Numbered from the stretch's first letter, positions 1 through 7,250 are shown. The stretch is 9,078 nucleotides of DNA from Candidatus Bathyarchaeota archaeon (GCA_018396615.1 JAGTQT010000034.1:1-9078), one strand, 5' to 3'. Made by a program: numbers and translations. The notes: a model not told the origin generated them from the letters alone.

Positions 1-85
1 AGAAGGCTACGACGGAGTATTCCTGTACGAATACGCAAAAAGCAGAAGCAACCCATTTGACGTATCCGACATAGTGTTCGAATAG
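1..85 (+). CDS. C-terminal end of an unidentified protein (partial, cut by the window edge)
   Basis: Reading the plus strand from base 2 gives 27 codons and then TAG at 83-85. The tail reads EGYDGVFLYEYAKS and ends FDVSDIVFE. Alternating hydrophobic and aromatic residues (GVFLYEY) look like a beta strand near the end of a globular domain, and the DGVFLYEY pattern resembles the last strand of some TIM-barrel or glycoside-hydrolase-like proteins. That resemblance is too short to name a family. It is the only plus-strand gene here, and it converges on the polytopic membrane protein with 7 bases between the two stop codons. No start or upstream region is visible. Confidence 0.6.
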   Translation, partial: EGYDGVFLYEYAKSRSNPFDVSDIVFE

Positions 86-92
86 CACGCTA

Positions 93-1766
93 CTATGGCA
101 GCAAAGCCGCGTCTGCGTTCTTAAACACACGAAAACTCTGACTATCATAAATTCTGTTCAACCGATCAAAGTCCACCTTTTCAAAGGGGTCTTCTCTAAG
201 AAAATATATGTAATAATTGTGCTGTAGATCAGAACGGATTATGTACTCAGCCTTAGACACCGCCTTCTGTACAGTTGTTGCCTCGGGAATTGATGTAAAC
301 GGCAGGGTTCCAGGTATAGTTACGAACCTAACATATTTCAGCGGATCAAAGTATCTTATATGTGGATAAAAGCTGTAAAGACAGCTTACATTTTGAGGAG
401 TCTGGGTTACAAAAAATCTAGTTCCTGTAAGAACCCCATCAGTTGCTAATCTATAAGTGTCTGATCCATATTGAGCTGGAATATTAAGAAAAAGCAGACC
501 GCAAATAACAAGGAGCAGTATCTTTGGTTTTTTAGAAAGAAGACTGATGCATAAATATGTTAGCGGAATCAGCCCGAACATGAAAGCACGCTGATACGCT
601 TCATGCGATCCATATACAGATGTTAACGCAAACAAGATGACCAAAACTAGCCAGATTACCGTAAAGACAGAAAAGTCTTTGTTTGTTTGCTTTCGCGAAC
701 GAACATGATACAGCACATATAATGCTTGCAATGAAGCGATAAATCCAGTTAAAAGAACTATGCCCCAAGAAGTAAAATAGCTCATTGCTTGTGCGGGAGA
801 GCCAGAGACGCGCGAGAGTTCCCTCCTTACACCAGATTCCCAGATCTCCGCCATGAACTCAGATGTTCTTTCAACGCTTAGGTCGAAAAAGCCAGGAGCA
901 TGGAACATACTGTAGGCTAATAGGAATAACGCTGAGAACATTGCTAGCTTAGCCGCGTTTGATGGAAGCCTCCTATTTACTAGTTTCTGTCCAGAATACA
1001 CGGCAATGATGGCCACTAGCACCATATATGAAGTCAGCGCATGAGTCATTGTGACTATTACGAATAGAAAAAGATAAAGCATTACTAACGTTCTCTTTTT
1101 TGTCTTGCAGTTAAGAAAAAGCTGAGATATTATAAAGACGATTAAAAGAAAAAAAATGTAAGCTATGCTCTGTGGTCCAAAATATTGCTGACGCAGAAAA
1201 AAGCTGCTTAGGAACAAAGTAGCGCCTAAAGCTGCGAACGAGGATTTCAGTTTTGATCCTAATATTAGAAAAGTCAATATGCCGTACATCGAGATTGTAA
1301 ATAAAGGAAAAAATCTTAGTATCAATGAGTCTGGCAAGCCTGTTACGAGTTTGATGCAGCTTGCAAAATACAGAAAAATAGGCCAGTCTTGATAGCTTAA
1401 AAGCGGAGCATAATCACGAACGACCATGTGTCCATGAGAGTTGATTAATAGGCTTTCTCCAAATGGATAGAAAGATTCACTGATCCATACAGGTGTTTTA
1501 ATAAGGGTTGGGGCGACAAATAGGTAGCATATCGTTAATATTAGGGCTGAAATCTGGTATTTTAAAGATCCTTTGAAACAGAAATACCAAATACCGCCTA
1601 AAAAAAGTAAGCCAATCCAGAATGTTAAAGGTAGCCTACTGACAAGCCCTAATTCCGTCGGAGAGATTAAATATACTGATGTGGATGCTACGGTATGAAT
1701 CAGTAATATTATGGTTAGTAAAAAAAGGATCATTCGACCAATTTTTGAAATTCTCGCATCAAGCAT
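93..1766 (-). CDS. Polytopic membrane protein, GT-C-like (PMT/oligosaccharyltransferase-fold) glycosyltransferase candidate
   Basis: This 557-residue protein has about 12 hydrophobic segments, roughly at 12-33, 46-64, 70-88, 148-170, 175-191, 200-218, 226-258, 272-288, 332-353, 366-384, 392-409 and 414-428. A soluble C-terminal part of about 125 residues follows. The loop before the fourth or fifth segment carries acidic residues (D118, D127) and a YQDWP motif (125-129), and FGPQS (196-200) precedes a helix. This layout is typical of archaeal GT-C proteins, whose first outer loop holds acidic catalytic residues and which use lipid-phosphate sugars as donors. The tail ends in a RIYDSQSFRVFKN pattern (538-550), common at the end of such proteins (compare DUF2206-like membrane proteins). 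The ATG is supported by GAGGAG five bases upstream. The gene lies downstream of the four-gene glycan run on the same strand but has its own 121-base leader. A Wzy-like polymerase cannot be excluded; substrate unknown. Confidence 0.65.
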   Translation of the reverse strand: MLDARISKIGRMILFLLTIILLIHTVASTSVYLISPTELGLVSRLPLTFWIGLLFLGGIWYFCFKGSLKYQISALILTICYLFVAPTLIKTPVWISESFYPFGESLLINSHGHMVVRDYAPLLSYQDWPIFLYFASCIKLVTGLPDSLILRFFPLFTISMYGILTFLILGSKLKSSFAALGATLFLSSFFLRQQYFGPQSIAYIFFLLIVFIISQLFLNCKTKKRTLVMLYLFLFVIVTMTHALTSYMVLVAIIAVYSGQKLVNRRLPSNAAKLAMFSALFLLAYSMFHAPGFFDLSVERTSEFMAEIWESGVRRELSRVSGSPAQAMSYFTSWGIVLLTGFIASLQALYVLYHVRSRKQTNKDFSVFTVIWLVLVILFALTSVYGSHEAYQRAFMFGLIPLTYLCISLLSKKPKILLLVICGLLFLNIPAQYGSDTYRLATDGVLTGTRFFVTQTPQNVSCLYSFYPHIRYFDPLKYVRFVTIPGTLPFTSIPEATTVQKAVSKAEYIIRSDLQHNYYIYFLREDPFEKVDFDRLNRIYDSQSFRVFKNADAALLP

Positions 1767-1771
1767 TCTAT

Positions 1772-1777
1772 CTCCTC
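1772..1777 (-). promoter_or_regulatory. Ribosome binding site of the membrane protein gene
   Basis: GAGGAG on the minus strand sits five bases (ATAGA) before the ATG at 1766. It fixes that start and shows a leadered message. Confidence 0.7.
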
Positions 1778-1814
1778 ATATAAGTCATGATCAGCGCAAA
1801 TATCAATTCAGTGA

Positions 1815-1823
1815 CTTTATATC
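1815..1823 (-). promoter_or_regulatory. Candidate TATA box for the membrane protein gene
   Basis: In the 121-base gap between the CapK-like gene and the membrane protein, the minus strand reads GAAAATGATATAAAG, with the TATA-like core at 1823-1815. Archaeal spacing of about 25 bases would place the transcript start near 1793, leaving a leader of about 27 bases that includes the GAGGAG site. The gap holds no other feature. The call rests on motif and spacing only; read-through from the upstream run is equally possible. Confidence 0.35.
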
Positions 1824-1887
1824 ATTTTCTACATTATTATGAGCTACTAAGAAAATTATCGACTCGGAAACTTTGTCTTCAAGGAGA

Positions 1888-3201
1888 TTAAAGGCTTTTC
1901 TGAAGCTCAGAAACCACGGCGCGGAACTTGCCTGTTCTATCTATTGGGATGTCGGTGTCAAAAATTATTTCGAATGCTAAATTGCTTTTTTTTATGTTGA
2001 AAACTTCTTGGAGGTGGGCTGCCAATTTTTTTTCCATGATCTTTTCGTCTACATTTTTACTTTTCTTTTTTATATGGATCTCAAAGTGATCCGTTGTTCT
2101 TTGTATAACCCGAAATTGCGCTATGTCCTTTGTCAATTCAAACATGTTCATGGCAATTGTAAATGTTCGTGGTGACAGTAGGCGACCATCTGGAAGAACT
2201 AGCAACGAGTCTTTTCGACCTTCTATCACTTTCATCAGCGGAAGTTTTATGCCGCACGGGCATTCATCATCTGATGCTATACCCATGTCTCCAACTGCAT
2301 ATCTGATGAAGGGCATTGCGTAATTAAATAGGCTAGTGCAGACTATTTCGCCTCTTTCTCCTGCTGAAACCTCTTCTCCACTTTCATCAAGGAATTGGAC
2401 AACAATTGAGTCAGCATCTATATGGTACTGTAATCTCGCGGTGCATTGCCAAGCGATGCGATCAAGTTCCACAATCGCATATTGATCATAAAAAGGAACC
2501 TCGAAAACTTCCTCAACAAATTGACGAGAGAGGTGATCTATAAGTTCTGCTCCTCCAAGAATAAATCGTGGCTTAATTGTTTTGACACCTTTTTTTTGAA
2601 TCTCTTTTGCCAACAGTAAGAGAGAACTTGAGTATCCAGCCAACACGTCTGGTTTTGCTTTTTCGATCTTCGCAATCTGTGTTTCGATATCATCGAATAC
2701 AGATACAAATATTCTGTCATAGATACCTAAAATCCTTAGAAGCCGAGGGACTTCTCCAAAATGTGAGGGTGATGATATTGTGACATAGCGATCTCTAGGT
2801 CTTTGCCCACAAAATATGTTTGCTGTTAAGTGTTTCGCTTTTCGATAATCGTCTTCATTTTTGTCTATGAATATACGCAATGGCAGCCCTGTTGAACCAC
2901 TTGTTGATAGAACGCGAAGACTGTTCATGTCAAATCTGTTTGATATCATTCGGCTGAGGTTTCTTCTGATTTCGTCTTTCCTTATTATGGGTAACTTTGT
3001 TAAGTCCTTCACAGTTCTTATGTCACTTGGTTTTATTCCCATACTCTTAAGTTTTTGATGATAATAAGGAACGTGATCGTATGCGTTTTTTACAACCTTT
3101 CGGAGATTTTTGTTTTGGTGCTCTGCTAGCTTGTCACGATTTAAATGAGCCCGTTTCATCATACTTTGAAGGTAATAAAGCACTTTAAAGTAATTGCGCA
3201 T
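1888..3201 (-). CDS. CapK/PaaK-like adenylate-forming enzyme (phenylacetate-CoA ligase family)
   Basis: A complete 437-residue member of the ANL (adenylate-forming) superfamily, close to the usual 420-450 of the PaaK/CapK branch. Visible motifs in order are the phosphate-binding loop STSGSTGLP (99-107), GGAE (216-219), RYAVGD (300-305, Asp305 expected to hold the AMP ribose), EGRKDS (327-332), and a C-terminal DRTGKFR (421-427) whose Lys425 is the expected catalytic lysine. C253, H260, C314 and C316 (CPC) could bind zinc, as in other PaaK relatives; this is inference. The family activates a carboxylic acid as an acyl-AMP, often then an acyl-CoA. CapK homologues occur in capsule clusters, where the acid and the acceptor are generally unknown. 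The ATG overlaps the pyruvyl transferase stop by one base (TAATG), with AAGGTGA seven bases upstream, which indicates translational coupling. No acyl-carrier protein or acyltransferase is seen nearby. It is the last gene of the tight run. Confidence 0.88.
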   Translation of the reverse strand: MRNYFKVLYYLQSMMKRAHLNRDKLAEHQNKNLRKVVKNAYDHVPYYHQKLKSMGIKPSDIRTVKDLTKLPIIRKDEIRRNLSRMISNRFDMNSLRVLSTSGSTGLPLRIFIDKNEDDYRKAKHLTANIFCGQRPRDRYVTISSPSHFGEVPRLLRILGIYDRIFVSVFDDIETQIAKIEKAKPDVLAGYSSSLLLLAKEIQKKGVKTIKPRFILGGAELIDHLSRQFVEEVFEVPFYDQYAIVELDRIAWQCTARLQYHIDADSIVVQFLDESGEEVSAGERGEIVCTSLFNYAMPFIRYAVGDMGIASDDECPCGIKLPLMKVIEGRKDSLLVLPDGRLLSPRTFTIAMNMFELTKDIAQFRVIQRTTDHFEIHIKKKSKNVDEKIMEKKLAAHLQEVFNIKKSNLAFEIIFDTDIPIDRTGKFRAVVSELQKSL

Positions 3202-4565
3202 TAACTATTCACCTTGGCGACATGAGCAGCCGCGTTCAAAGTTTCGCTTCTTTTAGTGCTGGATGTTAAAGCTTCTTCAACAGCTTTCCTTATACTTTCT
3301 TGCAGTACAGGAATGCGTGTTTGAAGCGAAGCCTTTATTCTTTCTTTATCCCTCCAAATAAAATCGATTTTTGAAGATATTCTCTCGTAAAAAGCCTCCG
3401 TTATTGGTATTATACAATTTTCCATCTCCAGTAGCTTAAAGAGACCAGTTTGTTTATGATCATAGGCAATACAAAGGGTAGGCACGTACCCTGAGACACC
3501 CATAACTCCAGGGTGCAGTTTTGAAGTTATGATCATGTCCATCTCGTTCAAAAGTGACTTAAACTCTTCCACACCATCTGCAACAACGATTTTTACTCGG
3601 TCTTTATGTTTGATCTTATCGAAGATAAGCTTGCAAATTTCTAAATCATCATACTCAAGGTGACTAACGTAGTGAGGAGAAAGAATCACATTGAACCCGT
3701 AACGTTCTATTGCTTCATCAAGAGCCTTAGCGTGGTCAATGATGTATCGTTGAACTTGCGATTCGGATAGACTGTATCTGTAGATACCAGGACAAACTGC
3801 AATAACCGGGTGAGAGAAACTTTCCGAGAACGTCTTTTTCGTTGTTTTAAAGAGCAATGCAGTGTCGGAGGTTAGAATTCTGCGAGATCCGATTCTTAGT
3901 GAATTGACTATTTCATAAGAGACCGGTTCTCTTGCCAACACGTAACGGCAATTGCCAAGCGCAAGTTTTGCCAGAAGTCTACCTACCCATGTCCTAAACG
4001 GCCCAATAGAGTTAGGAAATGCAATAATAGGCTTACCAACGAATTTTGCAATTGTAATTTCAAATGTTCTTTGAAAAAACATTGTCCACCATGTTACGAT
4101 CCAATAAAAGTTTGAGGGAAAAAAGGACGCCGCTTCTTTGAAATTTTCGTCACTGCAAGATATCACTAGGTCGCAGTTTTTAATGCAGTTAAAAACTTCG
4201 CTTCGGTAAAAAGTTTTTAACCCAAGTCTTGTCAAGATAGCTGAAATTATTGAGAGTATTGTTTGGATGAACAGGTAGATCAAGCTGGCTACTGCAAATG
4301 CCTTATACTTTAAAGTGTTCCTATTAATTCCTGATCTCCTTGCCAGACTATCGGCTGTTTTATATGGTACATTAGCCACCGTGGGCAAAACAGCATTTAA
4401 AGGCAGATTTAGTTTTTTTATTCCTTCAACATTAACTGTAGAAACAGATAGAGAAACATCTTTCAGTATATCCTTAATAACGGCAATATCACTCCTTAAA
4501 AGCACTTCGCTTCCTTTGTTGTCCATATCACCGACATGAATTACAAGTATGTTTAATGAAGCCAA
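3201..4565 (-). CDS. Polysaccharide pyruvyl transferase family protein (WcaK/CsaB-like)
   Basis: The family transfers pyruvate from phosphoenolpyruvate to a sugar as a ketal, adding negative charge to surface polysaccharides. The N terminus has the family glycine/asparagine loop HVGDMDNKGSEVLL (10-23). Later come NSIGPF (185-190), SDTALLF (233-239), SKLHPGVMG (348-356, the sRlHa-type motif) and AYDHKQTG (367-374). Length is 454 residues, within the family range. A strongly hydrophobic stretch at about 90-112 lies between the first strands and the core and could anchor the enzyme at the membrane. The start is set at TTG 4565 because GGGAGGT lies six bases before it. A longer reading from TTG 4598 (465 residues) would overlap the upstream gene by 14 bases, lacks a good site, and adds nothing before the conserved LNILVIHVGD. 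It sits 19 bases after the FrhB-like gene. Acceptor sugar unknown; some family members may not use pyruvate. Confidence 0.88.
   Translation of the reverse strand: MASLNILVIHVGDMDNKGSEVLLRSDIAVIKDILKDVSLSVSTVNVEGIKKLNLPLNAVLPTVANVPYKTADSLARRSGINRNTLKYKAFAVASLIYLFIQTILSIISAILTRLGLKTFYRSEVFNCIKNCDLVISCSDENFKEAASFFPSNFYWIVTWWTMFFQRTFEITIAKFVGKPIIAFPNSIGPFRTWVGRLLAKLALGNCRYVLAREPVSYEIVNSLRIGSRRILTSDTALLFKTTKKTFSESFSHPVIAVCPGIYRYSLSESQVQRYIIDHAKALDEAIERYGFNVILSPHYVSHLEYDDLEICKLIFDKIKHKDRVKIVVADGVEEFKSLLNEMDMIITSKLHPGVMGVSGYVPTLCIAYDHKQTGLFKLLEMENCIIPITEAFYERISSKIDFIWRDKERIKASLQTRIPVLQESIRKAVEEALTSSTKRSETLNAAAHVAKVNS
3209..3215 (-). promoter_or_regulatory. Ribosome binding site inside the end of the pyruvyl transferase gene
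   Basis: AAGGTGA on the minus strand lies seven bases before the ATG at 3201 and within the last codons of the upstream gene. It supports coupled translation through the TAATG overlap. Confidence 0.6.
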
Positions 4566-4571
4566 AAGATT

Positions 4572-4578
4572 ACCTCCC
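4572..4578 (-). promoter_or_regulatory. Strong ribosome binding site that selects the TTG start at 4565
   Basis: GGGAGGT on the minus strand is six bases from TTG at 4565. It lies in the 19-base gap after the FrhB-like stop codon (TAA, 4585-4587) and inside any longer reading from 4598, which argues for the shorter protein. Confidence 0.7.
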
Positions 4579-4584
4579 AGATTC

Positions 4585-5889
4585 TTAGAGAAGAGCAAGA
4601 ATTTTGAATACTCCGAAGTACAACCTAAAAAGTGGAAAAGGGACGTATGTCAATAAAGATTTAACATGTTTACTTGAGGAAAGTTGAATGCTGAGATATG
4701 GGTAAAACGCTCGTAAAAAATCTATAGGCGACGGTGTTCTGTCTATCTGAATGTCGAACTTGGGCGTTTGAGTGCCAAACAATCTAAGCGTTGCAAGACG
4801 AGCCCCAAAAAAATCTTTCTTGAATTTAAGATTCAATCCCTGTGTCTGCTTGACTTTAACACTATCCACGCTCATTACAGCTATTGCTTTGGTCGAACTC
4901 ATATAAGATAAAACATCCTCAGCGATTTTTGTTCTAGTCACAATTACGGATTTGCCAACTCTGTCATTTCTCAACTCGGGAAGCCATGCATCGCCCAGCG
5001 AGATATCAGCTAGCTCGGCTGCTTCGTCGGGACACATTAGACAACGAATTGGAGTAAAAAAGAAGGAGGAAAAAATTGCCCAATACGAGTGCCAAGATCC
5101 TAAAAGCGGAATATTCGCATTAGAGCCGTTTTTCATTTTTACCGATAGCCCTCCTGGCCATCCATTGCCTCTGTAACTGAGTGAATCCACCTGTTTTTTG
5201 TTGACGCCTAGTTTCTCGAGGAGAAATTCTGTTCCAATGTAACTAACCGCGTGAGAACACATAAGTCCAACGTGTAAAACTATTCTATCTTTTAATGGTT
5301 TGCAAACTTGCTCTGCCTTTCGAATTCCATGGATATGACACGGCAGGCCAACAACTGCAAATTTTCCATCTTCTCTGAGAATCTGCCTTAATGCTTCACT
5401 CAATGTGACTGGGCAATATTTGGATTTTGAAGCGTCAAGCACTTGCTTTCTTGTTCTTGCAATGAATGCTTCAGTTTCAAGAGGATTGATGCTCTTCATT
5501 TTTACGGCGACTGCACCGGTAATTATACCTTTTTCTAATGCTGAAATTAGCAGTTGACTTGCTATACCTCCAGAGGCAGAGTTATATCTTATTTCAAAAT
5601 CATTGGAGTGCCCAATATAGCAGCCCAAATAATGCCCCAGTGCTTTATCACTTGGCTGCCTTTTGAAAATTCTCATATTCAAATCCTTAAAATTCACCGA
5701 GTAACCTGGACAGGACTTAACGCAGAGCCCGCAATTAACACATTTCTCCTCATTAATTTCAGGTACATATAACCCTCCAGCTATGTGCATCTTTATTGCT
5801 TCAGGAGAACAGACGCCAGCACACGTTCCACAGCCGGTGCAAATGTTGTTGTCTCTGATTTGCAGAATTGTTTCGGTAAATTTGGTCAT
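4585..5889 (-). CDS. FrhB-like coenzyme F420 hydrogenase/dehydrogenase beta-subunit family protein with 2x[4Fe-4S] ferredoxin domain
   Basis: The 434-residue protein begins with two ferredoxin clusters: C17-x2-C20-x2-C23-x3-C27 and C50-x2-C53-x2-C56-x3-C60-P. These are followed by the FrhB N- and C-terminal domains, seen as NSASGG (103-108), GLPCHIHG (181-188), GLMCSH (208-213), C283-x2-C286 (RCLMCPD) and DISLGDAW (295-302). The family carries flavin and passes electrons between ferredoxin-type clusters and F420 or another acceptor. Members in surface-polysaccharide clusters next to pyruvyl transferases are thought to reduce or otherwise modify a sugar, but the reaction is not settled. The C-terminal 30 or so residues are hydrophobic and aromatic and may touch the membrane. 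ATG 5889 is chosen; it has a weak TAGG just upstream and leaves 22 bases after the glycosyltransferase stop. An upstream TTG at 5928 would add 13 residues and overlap that gene without a binding site. It is not a hydrogenase subunit here, since no partner subunits are present. Confidence 0.85.
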   Translation of the reverse strand: MTKFTETILQIRDNNICTGCGTCAGVCSPEAIKMHIAGGLYVPEINEEKCVNCGLCVKSCPGYSVNFKDLNMRIFKRQPSDKALGHYLGCYIGHSNDFEIRYNSASGGIASQLLISALEKGIITGAVAVKMKSINPLETEAFIARTRKQVLDASKSKYCPVTLSEALRQILREDGKFAVVGLPCHIHGIRKAEQVCKPLKDRIVLHVGLMCSHAVSYIGTEFLLEKLGVNKKQVDSLSYRGNGWPGGLSVKMKNGSNANIPLLGSWHSYWAIFSSFFFTPIRCLMCPDEAAELADISLGDAWLPELRNDRVGKSVIVTRTKIAEDVLSYMSSTKAIAVMSVDSVKVKQTQGLNLKFKKDFFGARLATLRLFGTQTPKFDIQIDRTPSPIDFLRAFYPYLSIQLSSSKHVKSLLTYVPFPLFRLYFGVFKILALL

Positions 5890-5911
5890 AAGCCTACACG
5901 TTTCCAAAGAT

Positions 5912-7138
5912 TCAAAAACCACTTTCAATAACTTTATCGAAAAGTGTTGCTAAGTGGTTAAAATCATACTTTTCACGAACAGTCTTTCTACTGTTTATTC
6001 GGTGCTGAGAGTTTTCATTTTTCTCAACGAGTTTCTTCACAGCAGCCGCCCAATGCGCGGGTTCATTAGGAACTAGAACAACGTTCGGATCTTGATGAAC
6101 TACCTCTTCGATTCCACTGATTGCACTTGCAATTACAGGTTTTTCCATCGCTAGGGCCTCAAAAAGTTTCAAAGGGCTAATTCCATGACTGGCAACATTA
6201 TTAGGAAATGGCACAAGAACACAATCTGCAGCAGCGAGGTACTCTGGAATACTTTCCTTAGAAACGCGCCCAGTCAGAATTATGTTATCACATTTTGATA
6301 ATTTATTCAGCATTTCAGGATTTCCTTCCCCGACAATCATGAACTTGATGTTTTCTGGCTTCAATAACATTGCGGTTTCAAGGAGTATTTCTGCTCCCGC
6401 AACCTCATCAACTCTACCTGCGTAAACGCATAGCTTTTCCTCGTTTTGCAAGTTATACTTGAACTTTATCGTCTTTCCACTGACCTTTGCAGGATCAAAT
6501 AAGCTTGTGTCTACACCATTTGGAATGACTATTATGTCTTTTCTGATATTTCTAGCCAAAGCATAGTTTTTAATGAAGCTTGTAATGGTTGTAACTTTCC
6601 AACCGTATCTCACCAAAGTATCCTCTATTAAGATTAGTATTCGACCGAAAATGGTTTTTAAAACGCCACTCATTTTTTTTCCAACAAGCTCGATGGTATA
6701 TAACCCCATTAGATCATTATAGTCTACTAGGAGTTTTCTATTCATTATTTTGCTGCAAATAAATCCGAGTAAGCCTGTATAAGCAGATGTATCGTTTATG
6801 ATGATGATGTGGGGTTTTAATTGAGCTATCTTTTTTATCATCTGAAGACAAAGATAGATCTCAGTGACTACAAATGCAATTAGAAAGCTCTGCGTCCAAA
6901 ACCTCGAAATAAACGTTGGTAAACTTAACCTGTGACCACTCATTCCTTCATACGAAACCTCTCGCTTCTCTGTGTCATGCAGATCTATTTTTCTGATAAA
7001 GAGAGTGTACGATGGAGGCAACGTAATAAAGTGAATATCATATTTTTGGGAAAGCCTTTTCATGAGTTCGAAGATTCTTCTATCTGCGCCTAATCTTGGA
7101 GGGAAGTATTCTGCTATTACAATTATTCTCTTTTTCAT
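5912..7138 (-). CDS. Family 4 glycosyltransferase (GT-B fold, retaining)
   Basis: A complete 408-residue protein. The N-terminal half opens with a Rossmann strand and the acceptor-side loop AEYFPPRLGADRR (9-21), typical of GT4 enzymes. The C-terminal donor-binding half shows IPNGVD (205-210), YAGRVDEVAGAE (239-250), IVGEGNP (268-274), LTGRVS (288-293) and SPLKLFEALAMEKPVIAS (321-338). In the last, the usual first glutamate of the E-x7-E motif is replaced by the SPLKLFE form and Glu327 is kept, a common variant. It would transfer a sugar from a nucleotide donor to a lipid-linked or glycan acceptor on the cytoplasmic side. A hydrophobic patch at 84-100 may dock it to the membrane. It is the first gene of the tight run. 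ATG 7138 has only a modest GGGA seven to eight bases upstream, and a TATA-like box about 27 bases ahead would allow a leaderless message. Donor and acceptor cannot be told. Confidence 0.9.
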   Translation of the reverse strand: MKKRIIVIAEYFPPRLGADRRIFELMKRLSQKYDIHFITLPPSYTLFIRKIDLHDTEKREVSYEGMSGHRLSLPTFISRFWTQSFLIAFVVTEIYLCLQMIKKIAQLKPHIIIINDTSAYTGLLGFICSKIMNRKLLVDYNDLMGLYTIELVGKKMSGVLKTIFGRILILIEDTLVRYGWKVTTITSFIKNYALARNIRKDIIVIPNGVDTSLFDPAKVSGKTIKFKYNLQNEEKLCVYAGRVDEVAGAEILLETAMLLKPENIKFMIVGEGNPEMLNKLSKCDNIILTGRVSKESIPEYLAAADCVLVPFPNNVASHGISPLKLFEALAMEKPVIASAISGIEEVVHQDPNVVLVPNEPAHWAAAVKKLVEKNENSQHRINSRKTVREKYDFNHLATLFDKVIESGF

Positions 7139-7158
7139 GAATTTCCCAGCACCTTTGT

Positions 7159-7170
7159 CATTTATTAAAA
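7159..7170 (-). promoter_or_regulatory. Candidate TATA box for the GT4-FrhB-WcaK-CapK run
   Basis: TTTTAATAAATG on the minus strand lies about 27 bases before the ATG at 7138. A transcript would begin almost at the start codon. The 128-base gap after the GT2 stop makes an independent promoter plausible. There is no clear purine-rich BRE in front, so confidence is low. Confidence 0.3.
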
Positions 7171-7198
7171 TGGTGGAAAACAGTCGCTGAACATAGAG

Positions 7199-7247
7199 CT
7201 TTTGAAAAGATCAAACAATCATTTGATGAAACAGAGAAGTGCTCTCT
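7199..7247. repeat. Three adjacent short inverted repeats in the GT2-GT4 spacer
   Basis: In order on the plus strand: CTTTT-G-AAAAG (7199-7209), ATCAAA-n6-TTTGAT (7210-7227) and AGAGA-n5-TCTCT (7233-7247), the last followed by four more T residues. Each arm pair is perfect but short (5-6 bp). They could be operator half-sites, a 3' processing or stabilising structure for the GT2 message, or chance in AT-rich DNA. Confidence 0.3.
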
Positions 7248-7250
7248 TTT

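Noticed and set aside
2123..2323. Plus-strand open frame within the CapK-like gene, with similar shadows at 2861-3058, 4315-4539, 4952-5176, 5554-5772, 7526-7741 and 8881-9066
   Set aside because: All are antisense to genes with clear family motifs or, for the last, to the coupled C-terminal CDS. None shows a domain of its own.
2538..2720. Minus-strand open frame of 60 codons inside the CapK-like gene
   Set aside because: Out-of-frame shadow; the CapK-like motifs on both sides are continuous in the main frame, so there is no frameshift.
4585..5889. F420-reducing hydrogenase or formate dehydrogenase beta subunit
   Set aside because: No catalytic or small subunits are nearby, and all neighbours are glycan genes; the glycan-cluster branch of the family fits better.
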